From Defluviimonas aquaemixtae (GTDB lineage Bacteria > Pseudomonadota > Alphaproteobacteria > Rhodobacterales > Rhodobacteraceae), in the NCBI RefSeq assembly GCF_900302475.1, contig NZ_OMOQ01000001.1:372001-436000 (forward strand): a DNA stretch of 64,000 bases, in the 5' to 3' direction. A program made the position numbers and the translations under genes. Below the pieces are notes generated by a model. That model was not told the origin of the DNA. It ran no database searches and saw only the letters and a list, made by a program, of their open reading frames with translations. Numbering within the stretch: position 1 is the first letter of the stretch; each line of letters opens with the position of its first letter. Of the stretch, positions 1-8,620 are shown piece after piece.

Positions 1-284
1 CCCGTCCACCACTTCGGCAATATGTGGATGCGTTTCCCGAAACTTACAGTGCGGTTTTAAAGTCGCGTCCCGGCGTGACGGGGCTCGCATCGCTTCTCTA
101 TCACCGTCACGAGGAGCGAGTACTCGCCCCGTGCGCGAGTGCCGAAGAGACGAATCGTGTTTATTCAAGGCGTTGCATCCCTGTGAAGGCGCGTCTAGAC
201 CTCATCTATCAGCGAAACCAAGGCATCTGTTTCGACATCGCGATCCTCGCCCGTACCCTCGCATCTGTTGCGAATCGGTCCTAA
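1..284 (+). CDS. Sugar transferase (phosphoglycosyl transferase), 3' end only
   Basis: The frame is open from the first base and ends at TAA 282-284, so 93 C-terminal codons are visible. The peptide begins RPPLRQYVDAFPETY and continues with SRPGVTGLASLLYHRHEE and a final KARLDLIYQRNQGICFD. RPGxTGL followed by a hydrophobic DLxxxxxN...FDI segment is the C-terminal signature of the bacterial sugar transferase family (PglC/WcaJ/WbaP type). These enzymes load the first sugar phosphate onto undecaprenyl phosphate at the cytoplasmic membrane. Its place directly before a CapD-like dehydratase and a glycosyltransferase fits the initiation step of a surface glycan. The N-terminal part, including the catalytic Asp-Glu pair, lies outside the window, so subtype and substrate cannot be judged. 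Confidence 0.85.
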   Translation, partial: RPPLRQYVDAFPETYSAVLKSRPGVTGLASLLYHRHEERVLAPCASAEETNRVYSRRCIPVKARLDLIYQRNQGICFDIAILARTLASVANRS

Positions 285-288
285 ACGC

Positions 289-310
289 GCGGAAACCGGT
301 GATTTTCCGC
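289..310 (+). terminator. Possible hairpin after sugar transferase
   Basis: A perfect 7-bp stem, GCGGAAA (289-295) with TTTCCGC (304-310) around an 8-nt loop, starts 5 bases after the sugar transferase stop. No U tract follows, so it could be a weak or Rho-assisted terminator, a processing hairpin, or chance. The rest of 311-460 shows no gene; GAGGTGG just before 461 can serve as the ribosome-binding site of the next gene. Confidence 0.3.
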
Positions 311-460
311 CGAAAAGCCTGTGGAAATCGTACAACCGCGGGTATGGTCTTGCAGAGTTCGGCGACGGCTCTATTACTGCGACGGCGACAATAATAACAC
401 GCACCTCTCGGGTTTCCGGATCGGTTTCCTGAGCAGCGTGGCGAACGAGGTGGCACATCC

Positions 461-2374
461 ATGGTGAAGCTCGTCCTGTCGATGACGCGCGCGCAAAAGC
501 GACTTGTGCTTCTGTTTTTTGACATCGGTTTCGTACCCGTCGCCTTCCTCGCTGCCTCGGTCATCCAGTACAGCACGATCACACCCATCCGTTTTGTCAC
601 GGCAAACTGGCCGTTGGTGCCGCTTCTGATGGTCGCGAGTTTTGCGCTGTCGTTCCCGCTCAGGACAGCGGAAGTGCGGCTCAAGTACTACGACATGGCG
701 GCGGCACAGAAGACGGCGCTGTTTGCCGCGATCCTTGGCGCGATAAGTGCTGCTCTGGCCACGATCGGCGCGCTTGGCGCACCGGCCGGGTTCCACGTCA
801 TCTTCGGCCTCGTATTCTTTGCGCTGTGCGCAGGCAGCCGGATCTGCCTGCTGCATTTGCTGCTTGCCATCTACCGGCAAAGCGCGGAGATTTCGCGCGT
901 TCTGATCTATGGCGCGGGCAGGACGGGGATGGCGCTAGCCGCCGCGCTGCGCAGCCGCACCGATATCCTGCCAATTGCCTTCGTCGACGACAATGCGACG
1001 CTCCGCGGCCTGATCGTCGCGGGACTGCCGGTCTACTCGGGCGCCCATGTCGAACGTATCCTTGCCCACCACCGGATCGACCGGGTGATCCTCGCGATGC
1101 CGTCACTGTCGATTCACAAGCAGAACCTTCTGTCCAGCCGGATGGCCAAGCTCGGGCTTGAAGTGCAGACGATGCCGGCCTTTGCCCAACTCATCGGTGA
1201 AGACAACATGGTCGACAAACTCATGCCAGCGGGCCCGAGCGCGCTTCTGAGCCGGGCCGGCCTGCATGACGAGATCAATTGCGGCTGCGACGCCTATCGC
1301 GACGCGAACGTCATGATCACGGGTGCCGGCGGGTCGATCGGGCTCGAACTGTGCCGCCAGGTCATCGCCTGCCGCCCGGCCCGGGTCGTGCTGTTCGAAC
1401 TGAGCGAGGTCGCACTCTACAACGCCGAAATGGAGATGCGGCTTCTGACCGAGGGTCTGGATATCCGCATCGTGCCGGTCCTTGGCTCGGTCGGCGACGG
1501 GCCGCTCGTAGAGCGTGTGCTGACCGATCACCGGATCGACGTCGTTCTGCACGCGGCCGCCTACAAGCATGTGCCGCTCGTCGAGGCCAACGCGCGTGCC
1601 GGAATCGCGAACAACGCTCTTGCAACGGCGGCCCTCGCCCAGAAGGTGCGGGCGTGCGGCGTGGGCCGTTTCGTCCTCGTCTCGTCCGACAAGGCCGTCC
1701 GTCCGGCGAGCGTGATGGGCGCGACAAAGCGCATCGCCGAATTGGTTGTGCAGGGGCAGGCTGCGCAGAGCACCAGCACCGTCTTTTCGATCGTGCGCTT
1801 CGGCAACGTGCTTGGCTCTTCGGGGTCGGTCATCCCGCTCTTCCAAGAGCAGATCGCCGCCGGAGGCCCGGTTACGCTGACCGACGAGGCGGTCACGCGC
1901 TACTTCATGACAATCCAGGAAGCGGCGCGGCTGGTGCTGATCGCGGGCAGCCTCGCCGAGGGCGGCGAGGTCTTCGTTCTCGACATGGGGGCGCCCCTTG
2001 CAATCCGTGAGCTTGCCCGGCGACTGATCGAGATGTCTGGCTACACGGTTCGGGATGCGGCGAATCCCGACGGTGACATTGAGATCGTGATCACTGGTCT
2101 TAGACCGGGTGAGAAACTTCACGAAGAACTCATGGTAAGTAAGGGCGCCAAAATGACCGCCCATCCGAAGATCATCTCGGTCCGCGAGGCGCATCTGTCG
2201 GAGTTGGAATTGGCGGCTCTCCTGCGTGACCTGAGGGACGCGGTCGAGAACTGCGATGAGATAGCTTTGACCGCCACGCTGCGCCGTTGGATTGCGGAGT
2301 ATGAGCTTGGCGCGCCAATTGCCGTGTCGCCTGCGCAGCAGCAGGGCGGCCGCAATATAGTCGCTGGGGAATGA
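461..2374 (+). CDS. Membrane-bound nucleoside-diphosphate-sugar 4,6-dehydratase/epimerase (CapD/WbpM/FlaA1 long form)
   Basis: This 637-residue protein has four hydrophobic segments (about 15-36, 50-66, 86-104, 111-137), a first Rossmann-like domain (GAGRTG at 151-156) and a C-terminal extended SDR domain (GAGGSIG at 288-294; VSSDKA then MGATKR at 419-424). This is the architecture of the long WbpM/CapD dehydratases, which act on UDP-GlcNAc at the inner membrane face. As in that subgroup, the usual catalytic Tyr of the YxxxK motif is replaced by Met (M419xxxK423). It probably supplies a UDP-4-keto-6-deoxy-HexNAc precursor to the polysaccharide. It lies between a sugar transferase and a GT2, the usual company of this family. 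ATG 461 follows GAGGTGG. Exact product stereochemistry cannot be read from sequence. Confidence 0.9.
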   Translation: MVKLVLSMTRAQKRLVLLFFDIGFVPVAFLAASVIQYSTITPIRFVTANWPLVPLLMVASFALSFPLRTAEVRLKYYDMAAAQKTALFAAILGAISAALATIGALGAPAGFHVIFGLVFFALCAGSRICLLHLLLAIYRQSAEISRVLIYGAGRTGMALAAALRSRTDILPIAFVDDNATLRGLIVAGLPVYSGAHVERILAHHRIDRVILAMPSLSIHKQNLLSSRMAKLGLEVQTMPAFAQLIGEDNMVDKLMPAGPSALLSRAGLHDEINCGCDAYRDANVMITGAGGSIGLELCRQVIACRPARVVLFELSEVALYNAEMEMRLLTEGLDIRIVPVLGSVGDGPLVERVLTDHRIDVVLHAAAYKHVPLVEANARAGIANNALATAALAQKVRACGVGRFVLVSSDKAVRPASVMGATKRIAELVVQGQAAQSTSTVFSIVRFGNVLGSSGSVIPLFQEQIAAGGPVTLTDEAVTRYFMTIQEAARLVLIAGSLAEGGEVFVLDMGAPLAIRELARRLIEMSGYTVRDAANPDGDIEIVITGLRPGEKLHEELMVSKGAKMTAHPKIISVREAHLSELELAALLRDLRDAVENCDEIALTATLRRWIAEYELGAPIAVSPAQQQGGRNIVAGE

Positions 2375-2404
2375 GTCCCCGACTCGCCGCAAGGACCACA
2401 CAGA

Positions 2405-3190
2405 ATGCGGTCTGTTAACGAGAGTACTGGCGTCGGTGATTGCGAAGCCGATCCGGTCCCATCAGTGTCAGTTGTCATGCCGGTGCGAGATGCCGCGGCG
2501 ACGCTGACCGACGCCATAAGATCAGTGCAATCGCAGACGTTCAGCGGCTGGGAACTGATAATCTTCGATGACGGTTCGAAGGATGCGAGCCGCCGAATTG
2601 CCGAAGATCATGCGGCCGGAGATCAGCGAATCGTCGTGATGCGTTCGGAGGCGGGGCAGGGTGCCGCCGCGGCGCGCAATAGGGCCATCTCGGTCGCCAA
2701 GGGAAAATACGTTGCGTTCCTGGATGCCGACGACCTCTGGCTGCCGGAAAAGTTAGAGCGCCAGATTGCCTTCATGCGCCAGACCGGCGCGGCCCTGACG
2801 TTCACCGCCTATTGCCGTCGGGACAGCGCGGGCCGCGAGAGAGTGCGACAGGTGCCGAAGCATGTCGACTATGAGACGTTGCTGCGCGGTAATGTCATCG
2901 GTTGCCTGACAGCGGTCTATGACCGCGAGAAACTCGGCCGGAAATACATGCCCGAAATTAGACGCCGCCACGACTTCGCGCTATGGCTTGAAATCGTGAT
3001 GCAGAGTGGTCCGGCGCAGGGGCTGAACGAAACGCTCGCCGTTCACCGCGTGCGTCCCGGATCGCTCTCGGCCAACCGGATCGCGGCAACCATTGACACT
3101 TGGCGCATGTATCGTGAGCGGATCGGTCTTTCGCGTTGGCAGGCCGGTCGCAACCTGGCTGCGCATCTGATGCAACGGGTTTTCAGATGA
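2405..3190 (+). CDS. Family 2 glycosyltransferase
   Basis: The 261-residue protein starts with a GT-A fold signature: VSVVMPVRDAAATL near residue 20, QSQTFSGWELIIFDDGS, and a DADD metal/nucleotide-binding motif in FLDADDLWLPEKL. It should transfer a sugar from a nucleotide donor onto a lipid-linked glycan on the cytoplasmic side; no membrane segment is evident. The C-terminal half (RRHDFALWLEIV) resembles the acceptor part of GT2 enzymes such as WcaA/EpsE. It begins 30 bases after the CapD-like gene, so the two are probably cotranscribed. Donor and acceptor are unknown. Confidence 0.88.
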   Translation: MRSVNESTGVGDCEADPVPSVSVVMPVRDAAATLTDAIRSVQSQTFSGWELIIFDDGSKDASRRIAEDHAAGDQRIVVMRSEAGQGAAAARNRAISVAKGKYVAFLDADDLWLPEKLERQIAFMRQTGAALTFTAYCRRDSAGRERVRQVPKHVDYETLLRGNVIGCLTAVYDREKLGRKYMPEIRRRHDFALWLEIVMQSGPAQGLNETLAVHRVRPGSLSANRIAATIDTWRMYRERIGLSRWQAGRNLAAHLMQRVFR

Positions 3191-3217
3191 GCGGATTTCA
3201 GCACTCAGCATCGCTTG

Positions 3218-3240
3218 CACCAACTTTCCCGCGGTTGGTG
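3218..3240 (+). terminator. Possible hairpin between GT2 and NulO genes
   Basis: CACCAAC (3218-3224) pairs with GTTGGTG (3234-3240) around a 9-nt loop in the 186-base gap between the GT2 and the aminotransferase. No T run follows. A TTGACA hexamer lies at 3298-3303 without a convincing -10 box. The gap may separate two transcription units, but the evidence is thin. Confidence 0.25.
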
Positions 3241-3376
3241 TCATTCCCGTGGATTGGGATTATTGCAGGGTTGGCGTAAGAATTTACCAGAAGCGCTTTG
3301 ACAGCAACCTCGCAATGGAAGAAATCGTAGCCGACTCGCACGATCCGGCCACAATCTGGAGTGGACTAGTACAGAT

Positions 3377-4600
3377 ATGAAGATTCCACTGGCAATCCCT
3401 GATCTGACCGGGAACGAGTCCGCGTACCTTCAGGAGTGCATTGCTTCCTCTTTCGTTTCTTCTGTCGGGCCGTTCGTTCATCGGTTCGAGGCGGAGATTG
3501 CCGAACTGAGCGGCAGCAACCGCGCGGTGGTCGTAAGTTCCGGCACGGTCGCGCTTCAGATCGCGCTGGAAACGCTGGGGATTTCGGCGGGCGATCTCGT
3601 CATGGTTCCGAGCCTCACATTCATCGCCAGCGCCAACGCCGTTCGCCATTCTGGAGCGAATGTCTGGCTAGTCGACAGTGGCCGCGAGTATTGGTCGCTG
3701 GATCTGGCGCTCTGCCGGCGGTTGATCGAGGACGAAACAGAACAGCATGCGAAGGGACGGCGCCATGTCGCCAGCGGCCGCATTCTGCGCGCCATCATGC
3801 CGGTAATGATCATGGGCGCGAGCGTCGATCTCGAAGGGTTTGCGGCACTTGGTCGGGAATTCGGCTTGCGTATCGTCGTCGACGCCGCCGCTGCAATCGG
3901 CGCGGAGGCGAGTGGCGGCACGAATCTAGCCAAGACCGGCGTTGATGCCGTTTGCTATTCGTTCAATGGCAACAAGACCATCACCTGCGGCGGCGGCGGA
4001 GCCATTGCGGCCGCTGAAGATGAGTTGATGGTGAATGCCGCGCATCTCATCTCTACCGGCCGGGTCGGAGAGAACTACGAACACGACATCGTAGCCTACA
4101 ACCACCGAATGACGAACATCCAAGCCGCTGTCGGTGTGGCCCAGCTGGAACGGCTGCCGCAATTCCTGCGCCGCAAGCAGGAGGTCGGCGCGTACTACGA
4201 CGACTTGGCCGCACGACACTCCGATCTGTCCCCATTCCCCGCGCCGCCTTTCGGCTCAAACACACGCTGGTTTTCCGGCGTCTGGTACACCGGTGGCGAT
4301 TTGTCACTTTGCAACGCGTTTCGCGCTCATATGAAATCCGCGGGCGTCGATCTGCGGCAGTTCTGGAAACCCGTGCACTTACAAGCCCCCTACTCCGATG
4401 CGCTTGCCAGCAGGATGCCCGTGGCGGAGGACCTGTGGCCGCGCATCTTCCCGCTTCCTTGCTCCTCAGGTCTTTCGGCGGAGGACCTTGCGACCGTCGT
4501 TGCCGCGGCGGACGACTTCTGGGGTCGGAATGCAGGCCGTGATGCCTCCAGATCCGGCGCGGTGACGGCGGGCGGCAGGACGGAGGCGGAATGCGGTTGA
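3377..4600 (+). CDS. DegT/DnrJ/EryC1/StrS aminotransferase, LegC-like
   Basis: A PLP-dependent sugar aminotransferase of 407 residues, the usual size for the family. Visible motifs are SSGTVALQIAL (54-64), the PLP-ring Asp in VVDAAAAIGA (D169) and the Schiff-base Lys in SFNGNKTITCGGGGA (K200). The SFNGNK..T.GGGG form is close to the LegC/PglE group that aminates C4 of a 4-keto-6-deoxy-HexNAc nucleotide. Placed between the dehydratase and nucleotidyltransferase genes of a NulO set, it most likely makes the 4-amino sugar needed for a legionaminic-type acid. The next gene overlaps it by 10 bases. A PseC-like role is possible, but the 2-epimerase in the locus argues for the legionaminic route. 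Confidence 0.88.
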   Translation: MKIPLAIPDLTGNESAYLQECIASSFVSSVGPFVHRFEAEIAELSGSNRAVVVSSGTVALQIALETLGISAGDLVMVPSLTFIASANAVRHSGANVWLVDSGREYWSLDLALCRRLIEDETEQHAKGRRHVASGRILRAIMPVMIMGASVDLEGFAALGREFGLRIVVDAAAAIGAEASGGTNLAKTGVDAVCYSFNGNKTITCGGGGAIAAAEDELMVNAAHLISTGRVGENYEHDIVAYNHRMTNIQAAVGVAQLERLPQFLRRKQEVGAYYDDLAARHSDLSPFPAPPFGSNTRWFSGVWYTGGDLSLCNAFRAHMKSAGVDLRQFWKPVHLQAPYSDALASRMPVAEDLWPRIFPLPCSSGLSAEDLATVVAAADDFWGRNAGRDASRSGAVTAGGRTEAECG

Positions 4601-5658
4601 CGACGCTGACAGGCGAGGACCTGCGTCGCGTCTGCGTGCGCACCGACCAGTCGGTACGCGAGTCGATGGCCGTAATGAGCGATGCGGGCCTGCGACTTGC
4701 CCCAGTTCTGGATGCCGAATCCGGTCGTTTCTATGGTGTTGCGGCGGATGGTGATCTCCGCCGTTTCCTGGCCGCGAACGGTTCGCTCGAAGCGCCTGTA
4801 TCGGATGCGGCCAACCGGAATCCTGTGGTTCTCGAAGAGGTCTTGAATCCGACCGAGGTGCGCTCTCGTATGCTATGGCGCGGGATAGAGTACCTGCCCC
4901 TATTGCGCGGCGACAGATTGGAGGCGCTGTATGTCCTCTGGACGGTTAGTGCACCGGAACGGCTGACCGCGGTAATCATGGCTGGTGGGCTCGGATCGCG
5001 CCTGAAACCGCTTACCGATGCCTGCCCGAAACCGCTGATCAAGCTCGGCGGCAAGCCTATTCTAACTCACATAATCGAGCATCTGCGCAACGAGGGCGTG
5101 GGGCGCTTTGTCCTGTCCATCAACTATCTCGGCGACATGATCGTCGATCACTACGGTGACGGCGCTTCGCTCGGCGTGGAAATTGCCTATGTGCATGAAA
5201 CATCGCGCATGGGAACAGGCGGCGCACTGGGCCTGATCGACCCGGCCACATTGTCGGAACCCTTCGTGTGCCTGAATGGCGATATCCTCAACGATCTCGA
5301 TCTCAACGCCTTGAGAGAGAGGCATTTGAGCAGCGGATGGGACGCCACGATGGTCGTGCGCGACCACAACTACACAGTCCCATACGGTGTCGTGAGGAAG
5401 ACCGACGACGGCAGCTTTGTCGGCAGTGAAGAGAAGCCGACAATGGTTTTCCAGATCAATGCTGGCATCTATATGCTCTCCAAATCGGTTCTACCGGTGG
5501 TGCCGAAAGGCCGGTTTTACGATCTGCCGACGCTGTTCGAAGATATGCGCACCCGAGATCTCCGTAGCGGCACGTTCACCCATCAGGGCCGCTGGATCGA
5601 CGTCGGGACGCGTGAGGAGTATGAACGGGCACTGGATATATTCGAGGCGGGCTACTGA
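4591..5658 (+). CDS. CBS-domain sugar nucleotidyltransferase, PtmE-like
   Basis: The first ~115 residues form a CBS-pair-like regulatory region (SVRESMAVMSDAGLRLAPVLD, then GIEYLPLLRGDRLEALYVL). Residues ~125-355 are a nucleotidyltransferase domain with AGGLGSRLKPLTD (131-143) and PKPLIKLGGKPIL. This CBS plus NTP_transferase architecture is that of PtmE, which forms the GDP-linked hexosamine entering the Campylobacter legionaminic acid pathway, and of related mannose-1-phosphate guanylyltransferases. It suggests the NulO route here may start from a GDP-sugar rather than a UDP-sugar; that is inference from architecture. It overlaps the aminotransferase by 10 bases and shares one base with the next ATG (TGATG at 5656), so it is translationally coupled. 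Confidence 0.85.
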   Translation: MRLTTLTGEDLRRVCVRTDQSVRESMAVMSDAGLRLAPVLDAESGRFYGVAADGDLRRFLAANGSLEAPVSDAANRNPVVLEEVLNPTEVRSRMLWRGIEYLPLLRGDRLEALYVLWTVSAPERLTAVIMAGGLGSRLKPLTDACPKPLIKLGGKPILTHIIEHLRNEGVGRFVLSINYLGDMIVDHYGDGASLGVEIAYVHETSRMGTGGALGLIDPATLSEPFVCLNGDILNDLDLNALRERHLSSGWDATMVVRDHNYTVPYGVVRKTDDGSFVGSEEKPTMVFQINAGIYMLSKSVLPVVPKGRFYDLPTLFEDMRTRDLRSGTFTHQGRWIDVGTREEYERALDIFEAGY

Positions 5659-6911
5659 TGCTGGATATGGATCTGTCCAATGCGGCGCTCGATCGCGAAA
5701 TTGTCGGTCGCGGGACAAGTTTCTTTGCAGCCGATATCGACGCGCTGAAGGGTAGTCTGACCGAGATGATCTCGGGATCGCGCATATTGGTTATAGGCGG
5801 TGCGGGCTCCATCGGGTTTCAAACGCTGCGCACTGTTGCCGCGTTCGGGCCGAAGGCGATGCACGTGATCGACCATAATGAAAATGGCTTAGCAGAACTG
5901 GTGCGTGCGGTCCGCGCGTCGCCCGTCCCGTTCCCAGTCGATGACTTTCTGACGTTGCCATTCGACTATGGCGGCGCCCCCTTCGCGCTTTGGCTGAACG
6001 CGCGCGCTACGGACTACGATTACGTCCTGAACTTCGCCGCGCTTAAGCACGTACGCAGCGAAAAGGACGCCTACAGTATCCTGGCAATGCTGGAAACCAA
6101 CGTCCTGCATCTTGAGAACCTTGCTCGCATGTTGGCGGAGGCGCGGGGGCTGAAGCGTATGTTCTGCGTGTCGACCGACAAGGCGGCCAATCCAAGCTCG
6201 ATGATGGGTGCGACGAAGCGGCTGATGGAGCACGCGCTGTTTCTGCCGATGCAGGATCGGGCGGAGCCGCTGGCGAGCACCTCGGCGCGGTTTGCGAATG
6301 TCGCCTTTTCCAACGGTTCGTTGCTGCAGTCATGGCAGATGCGTCTGGCGCAGCGGCAGCCGATGGCCTGCCCCGAGGGTTGCCGCCGGTTCTTCGTGAC
6401 CCTGCCTGAATCCGGTCATCTCTGCACGCTTGCCGCATTCGGGCTGGAGCCCGGCGGCATTGCCGCGCCAGCTCTCAGGCCGGAAAAGCATCTGGTGCTG
6501 TTACAGGATGTTGCGACTCGGTTCCTCCAATCGCAGGGGATTGCGCCGGTCTTCACCCGCGATGAAGCTGAGGCGCTTTCCAGCGTAGAGGCTCTCGCGG
6601 CGGCCAGGAAATGGCCGGTGCTGCTGACCCCCCTCGATACCGCCGGCGAAAAGCCCTACGAGGAGTTCGTCGCCGAAGGCGAAGAGGCGCTGGTGACGCC
6701 GATGCCCTCCATACTGCGCATCGCATACAAGGCGCCCCAGAACCCGGATGCCTTCGCGAGACTTCTGGACGATCTGAAAGGCCTTCTCGGCCGCAGCCAC
6801 CAGTCGCGGCCCGTCACCATCGATGAATTGAAAGCATCTATCGGTGCGGTCGAAGCGAGCTTTCTGAAAGGCCACGTTGTGAGCGCGAAATCCCTCGACC
6901 AGCGGATCTAG
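5658..6911 (+). CDS. Soluble NDP-sugar dehydratase (CapD/LegB-like SDR)
   Basis: A 417-residue extended SDR protein without membrane segments. It has the nucleotide-binding GGAGSIGFQTLR near residue 50, a conserved LNFAALKHVRSEKD segment, and CVSTDKAANPSSMMGATKR, the CapD-type active-site strand (Met replacing Tyr in YxxxK). It should act as 4,6-dehydratase on the hexosamine nucleotide, the step before the aminotransferase. It is a second, short dehydratase in the locus besides the membrane-bound one at 461, implying two different sugar precursors. A ~45-residue N-terminal stretch precedes the Rossmann motif, more than in PseB/LegB. Function as the NulO-pathway dehydratase is inferred from its place between PtmE-like and NeuB-like genes. 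Confidence 0.82.
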   Translation: MLDMDLSNAALDREIVGRGTSFFAADIDALKGSLTEMISGSRILVIGGAGSIGFQTLRTVAAFGPKAMHVIDHNENGLAELVRAVRASPVPFPVDDFLTLPFDYGGAPFALWLNARATDYDYVLNFAALKHVRSEKDAYSILAMLETNVLHLENLARMLAEARGLKRMFCVSTDKAANPSSMMGATKRLMEHALFLPMQDRAEPLASTSARFANVAFSNGSLLQSWQMRLAQRQPMACPEGCRRFFVTLPESGHLCTLAAFGLEPGGIAAPALRPEKHLVLLQDVATRFLQSQGIAPVFTRDEAEALSSVEALAAARKWPVLLTPLDTAGEKPYEEFVAEGEEALVTPMPSILRIAYKAPQNPDAFARLLDDLKGLLGRSHQSRPVTIDELKASIGAVEASFLKGHVVSAKSLDQRI

Positions 6912-6927
6912 GCGGAAGGCCGATATC

Positions 6928-7947
6928 ATGAAAGATCGCTGCTACGTCATTGCCGAGATCGGTGTTAACCACAATGGAGATGAGTCGCTCGCCCGGCAGC
7001 TGATCGACGCGGCCGCGGTTGCTGGTGCCGATGCGATTAAGTTCCAAACCTTCTATGCCGACGAGCTGGTGACCCGGAGCGCCAGTAAGGCTGCTTACCA
7101 GATCGCGAACACCGAAAGCGATGAAAGCCAGTATCAGATGCTGAAATCGCTGGAACTGGACGATCAGGCCTACATCCGCTTGAGCGCCTATTGCGCGGAG
7201 CGGGGGGTTGATTTTCTCTCCACACCTTTCAGCGAACGGGCGGCGGATCTACTCGAAAGGATCGGGGTCGGCTCCTACAAGGTCAGTTCAGGCGATCTGA
7301 CTCATCTGCCGCTCCTGCGCCACATCGCACAGAAGTGTAAGCCGGTCATCCTGTCGTCGGGTATGGGCACGCTGTCTGAAATCGAGGATGCACTGAGTGC
7401 GATTTATTCGGAGGGGAACCGGCAAGTATCCGTCCTCCATTGCGTGTCGAACTACCCGGCAGCACCTTCGGACTGCAATCTGGCCGCGATGCGAACGATC
7501 GCGCGGGCGTTTGCGATCCCGGTAGGCTGGTCAGATCATACGATGGGCGAGGCGGTTTCGCTGGCGGCGGTTGCACTTGGCGCTTCGATCATCGAGAAAC
7601 ACATTACGCTCGACCGCGCTCTGCCCGGCCCCGATCACGAGGCCTCGATGGAGCCCGCGGAGTTCTCGGCATTCGTCGCCAATATCCGTGCGGTGGAAAG
7701 CGCGATCGGCGATGGGCGCAAGACCCCCACCGAACAGGAGCGGGAAACCGCAAAGCTCGGCCGGAGGTCGCTTGTCACCACGCGCGCGATGCGCGCCGGC
7801 GAGGAGTTGACCGCCGCGGATCTGGCGATCTTGCGACCCGGTACCGGGATTGCGCCGCGCTACCTTCCATTCGTGATCGGACGGCGCGTGAAGGTCGATC
7901 TGGACGAGAATGTGCCCCTGACGCTCGGCCATTTGCATGGCGGGTGA
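6928..7947 (+). CDS. neuB: Nonulosonic acid synthase (NeuB/LegI family)
   Basis: This 339-residue enzyme condenses a hexosamine with phosphoenolpyruvate to make a nine-carbon acid. The N-terminal NeuB barrel shows YVIAEIGVNHNGD (6-18), GADAIKFQTF, DFLSTPFSE and KVSSGDLTHLPLL; around residue 200 is VGWSDHTMGE, and IIEKHITLDR follows. The C-terminal SAF/antifreeze-like domain (LVTTRAMRAGEELTAADL) is present, so the protein is full length. The family covers sialic, legionaminic and pseudaminic acid synthases. With a LegC-like aminotransferase, an acetyltransferase and a hydrolysing 2-epimerase in the locus, the legionaminic type is favoured. Its 3' end overlaps the acetyltransferase by 11 bases. 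Confidence 0.93.
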   Translation: MKDRCYVIAEIGVNHNGDESLARQLIDAAAVAGADAIKFQTFYADELVTRSASKAAYQIANTESDESQYQMLKSLELDDQAYIRLSAYCAERGVDFLSTPFSERAADLLERIGVGSYKVSSGDLTHLPLLRHIAQKCKPVILSSGMGTLSEIEDALSAIYSEGNRQVSVLHCVSNYPAAPSDCNLAAMRTIARAFAIPVGWSDHTMGEAVSLAAVALGASIIEKHITLDRALPGPDHEASMEPAEFSAFVANIRAVESAIGDGRKTPTEQERETAKLGRRSLVTTRAMRAGEELTAADLAILRPGTGIAPRYLPFVIGRRVKVDLDENVPLTLGHLHGG

Positions 7948-8575
7948 GGGTTCGCCTCTTGTTATCATAGGCGGCGGCGGCCACGCCGTCGTCGTGGCCG
8001 AGGCGCTTGCGCTCTCGGGACAGGCGGCCATCGGCTACATCGCACCAGAGGCCGCGGAGCGGGCGTCCAAGGTTCTCGGGGAATGGCTTGGAAATGACGA
8101 TGCAATAGACGCGCTGGCCGCCGACGGTGCGCGGTTCGTCCTCGGTTTAGGCTTCGTTGATGCAGCCGGGGCGGCTCGCCGGCGGCGCTTGCTCGGGAAC
8201 CTGAGCACGGCGCAGATGCCAGTGGCCTTGCATCCGTCCGCGGTCGTCTCTCGGTCCGCGCACCTTGATGATGGCGTCTTTGTCGGGGCCGGGGCGATCG
8301 TCGGTCCGGGCGCGGTGGTGGAAAGAGCGGCAATCATCAATTCAGGCGCGATCGTCGAACATGACTGCCGTATCGGCGCGAACACCCATATCGCCACCGG
8401 CAGCCAAATGGGAGGCAATGTCTCGATCGGTGCCGATTGCCTTATCGGCCTTGGAGCCGTTCTGAGGCAGGGCGTGACCATCGGCGACGGCGCGGTGGTC
8501 GGGGCGGGGGCGGTGGTAGTCAGCGATGCGGCCCATGGCGCGATGGTGCTTGGCGTGCCGGCGCGGCAAGTCTGA
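7937..8575 (+). CDS. Hexapeptide-repeat sugar O/N-acetyltransferase (NeuD/PglD/LegH-like)
   Basis: The 212-residue protein has the two-part PglD/NeuD layout: an N-terminal Rossmann-like domain beginning LVIIGGGGHAVVVAEAL, then a left-handed beta-helix built from hexapeptide repeats (VGAGAIVGPGAVVERAAI, ISTGAIVEH-like and IGDGAVVGAGAVVV) and ending in VLGVPARQV. PglD-type enzymes acetylate the 4-amino group of UDP-sugars; NeuD enzymes O-acetylate sialic acid. Between the synthase and cytidylyltransferase genes either is possible. The LegH role is favoured because no other hexapeptide acetyltransferase is seen in the locus. The start overlaps the synthase gene. Confidence 0.85.
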   Translation: MAGEGSPLVIIGGGGHAVVVAEALALSGQAAIGYIAPEAAERASKVLGEWLGNDDAIDALAADGARFVLGLGFVDAAGAARRRRLLGNLSTAQMPVALHPSAVVSRSAHLDDGVFVGAGAIVGPGAVVERAAIINSGAIVEHDCRIGANTHIATGSQMGGNVSIGADCLIGLGAVLRQGVTIGDGAVVGAGAVVVSDAAHGAMVLGVPARQV

Positions 8576-8620
8576 GGATGCAAGCGGTCTCTGCATGGGA
8601 CCGCAGGGGAGACGAATGAG

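Noticed and set aside
1103..2401. 432-residue minus-strand open frame
   Set aside because: Antisense to the CapD-like gene; composition is that of a GC-rich shadow frame and shows no family motif.
3298..3326. TTGACA as a sigma-70 promoter
   Set aside because: No acceptable -10 hexamer at 16-18 bases; too weak to call.
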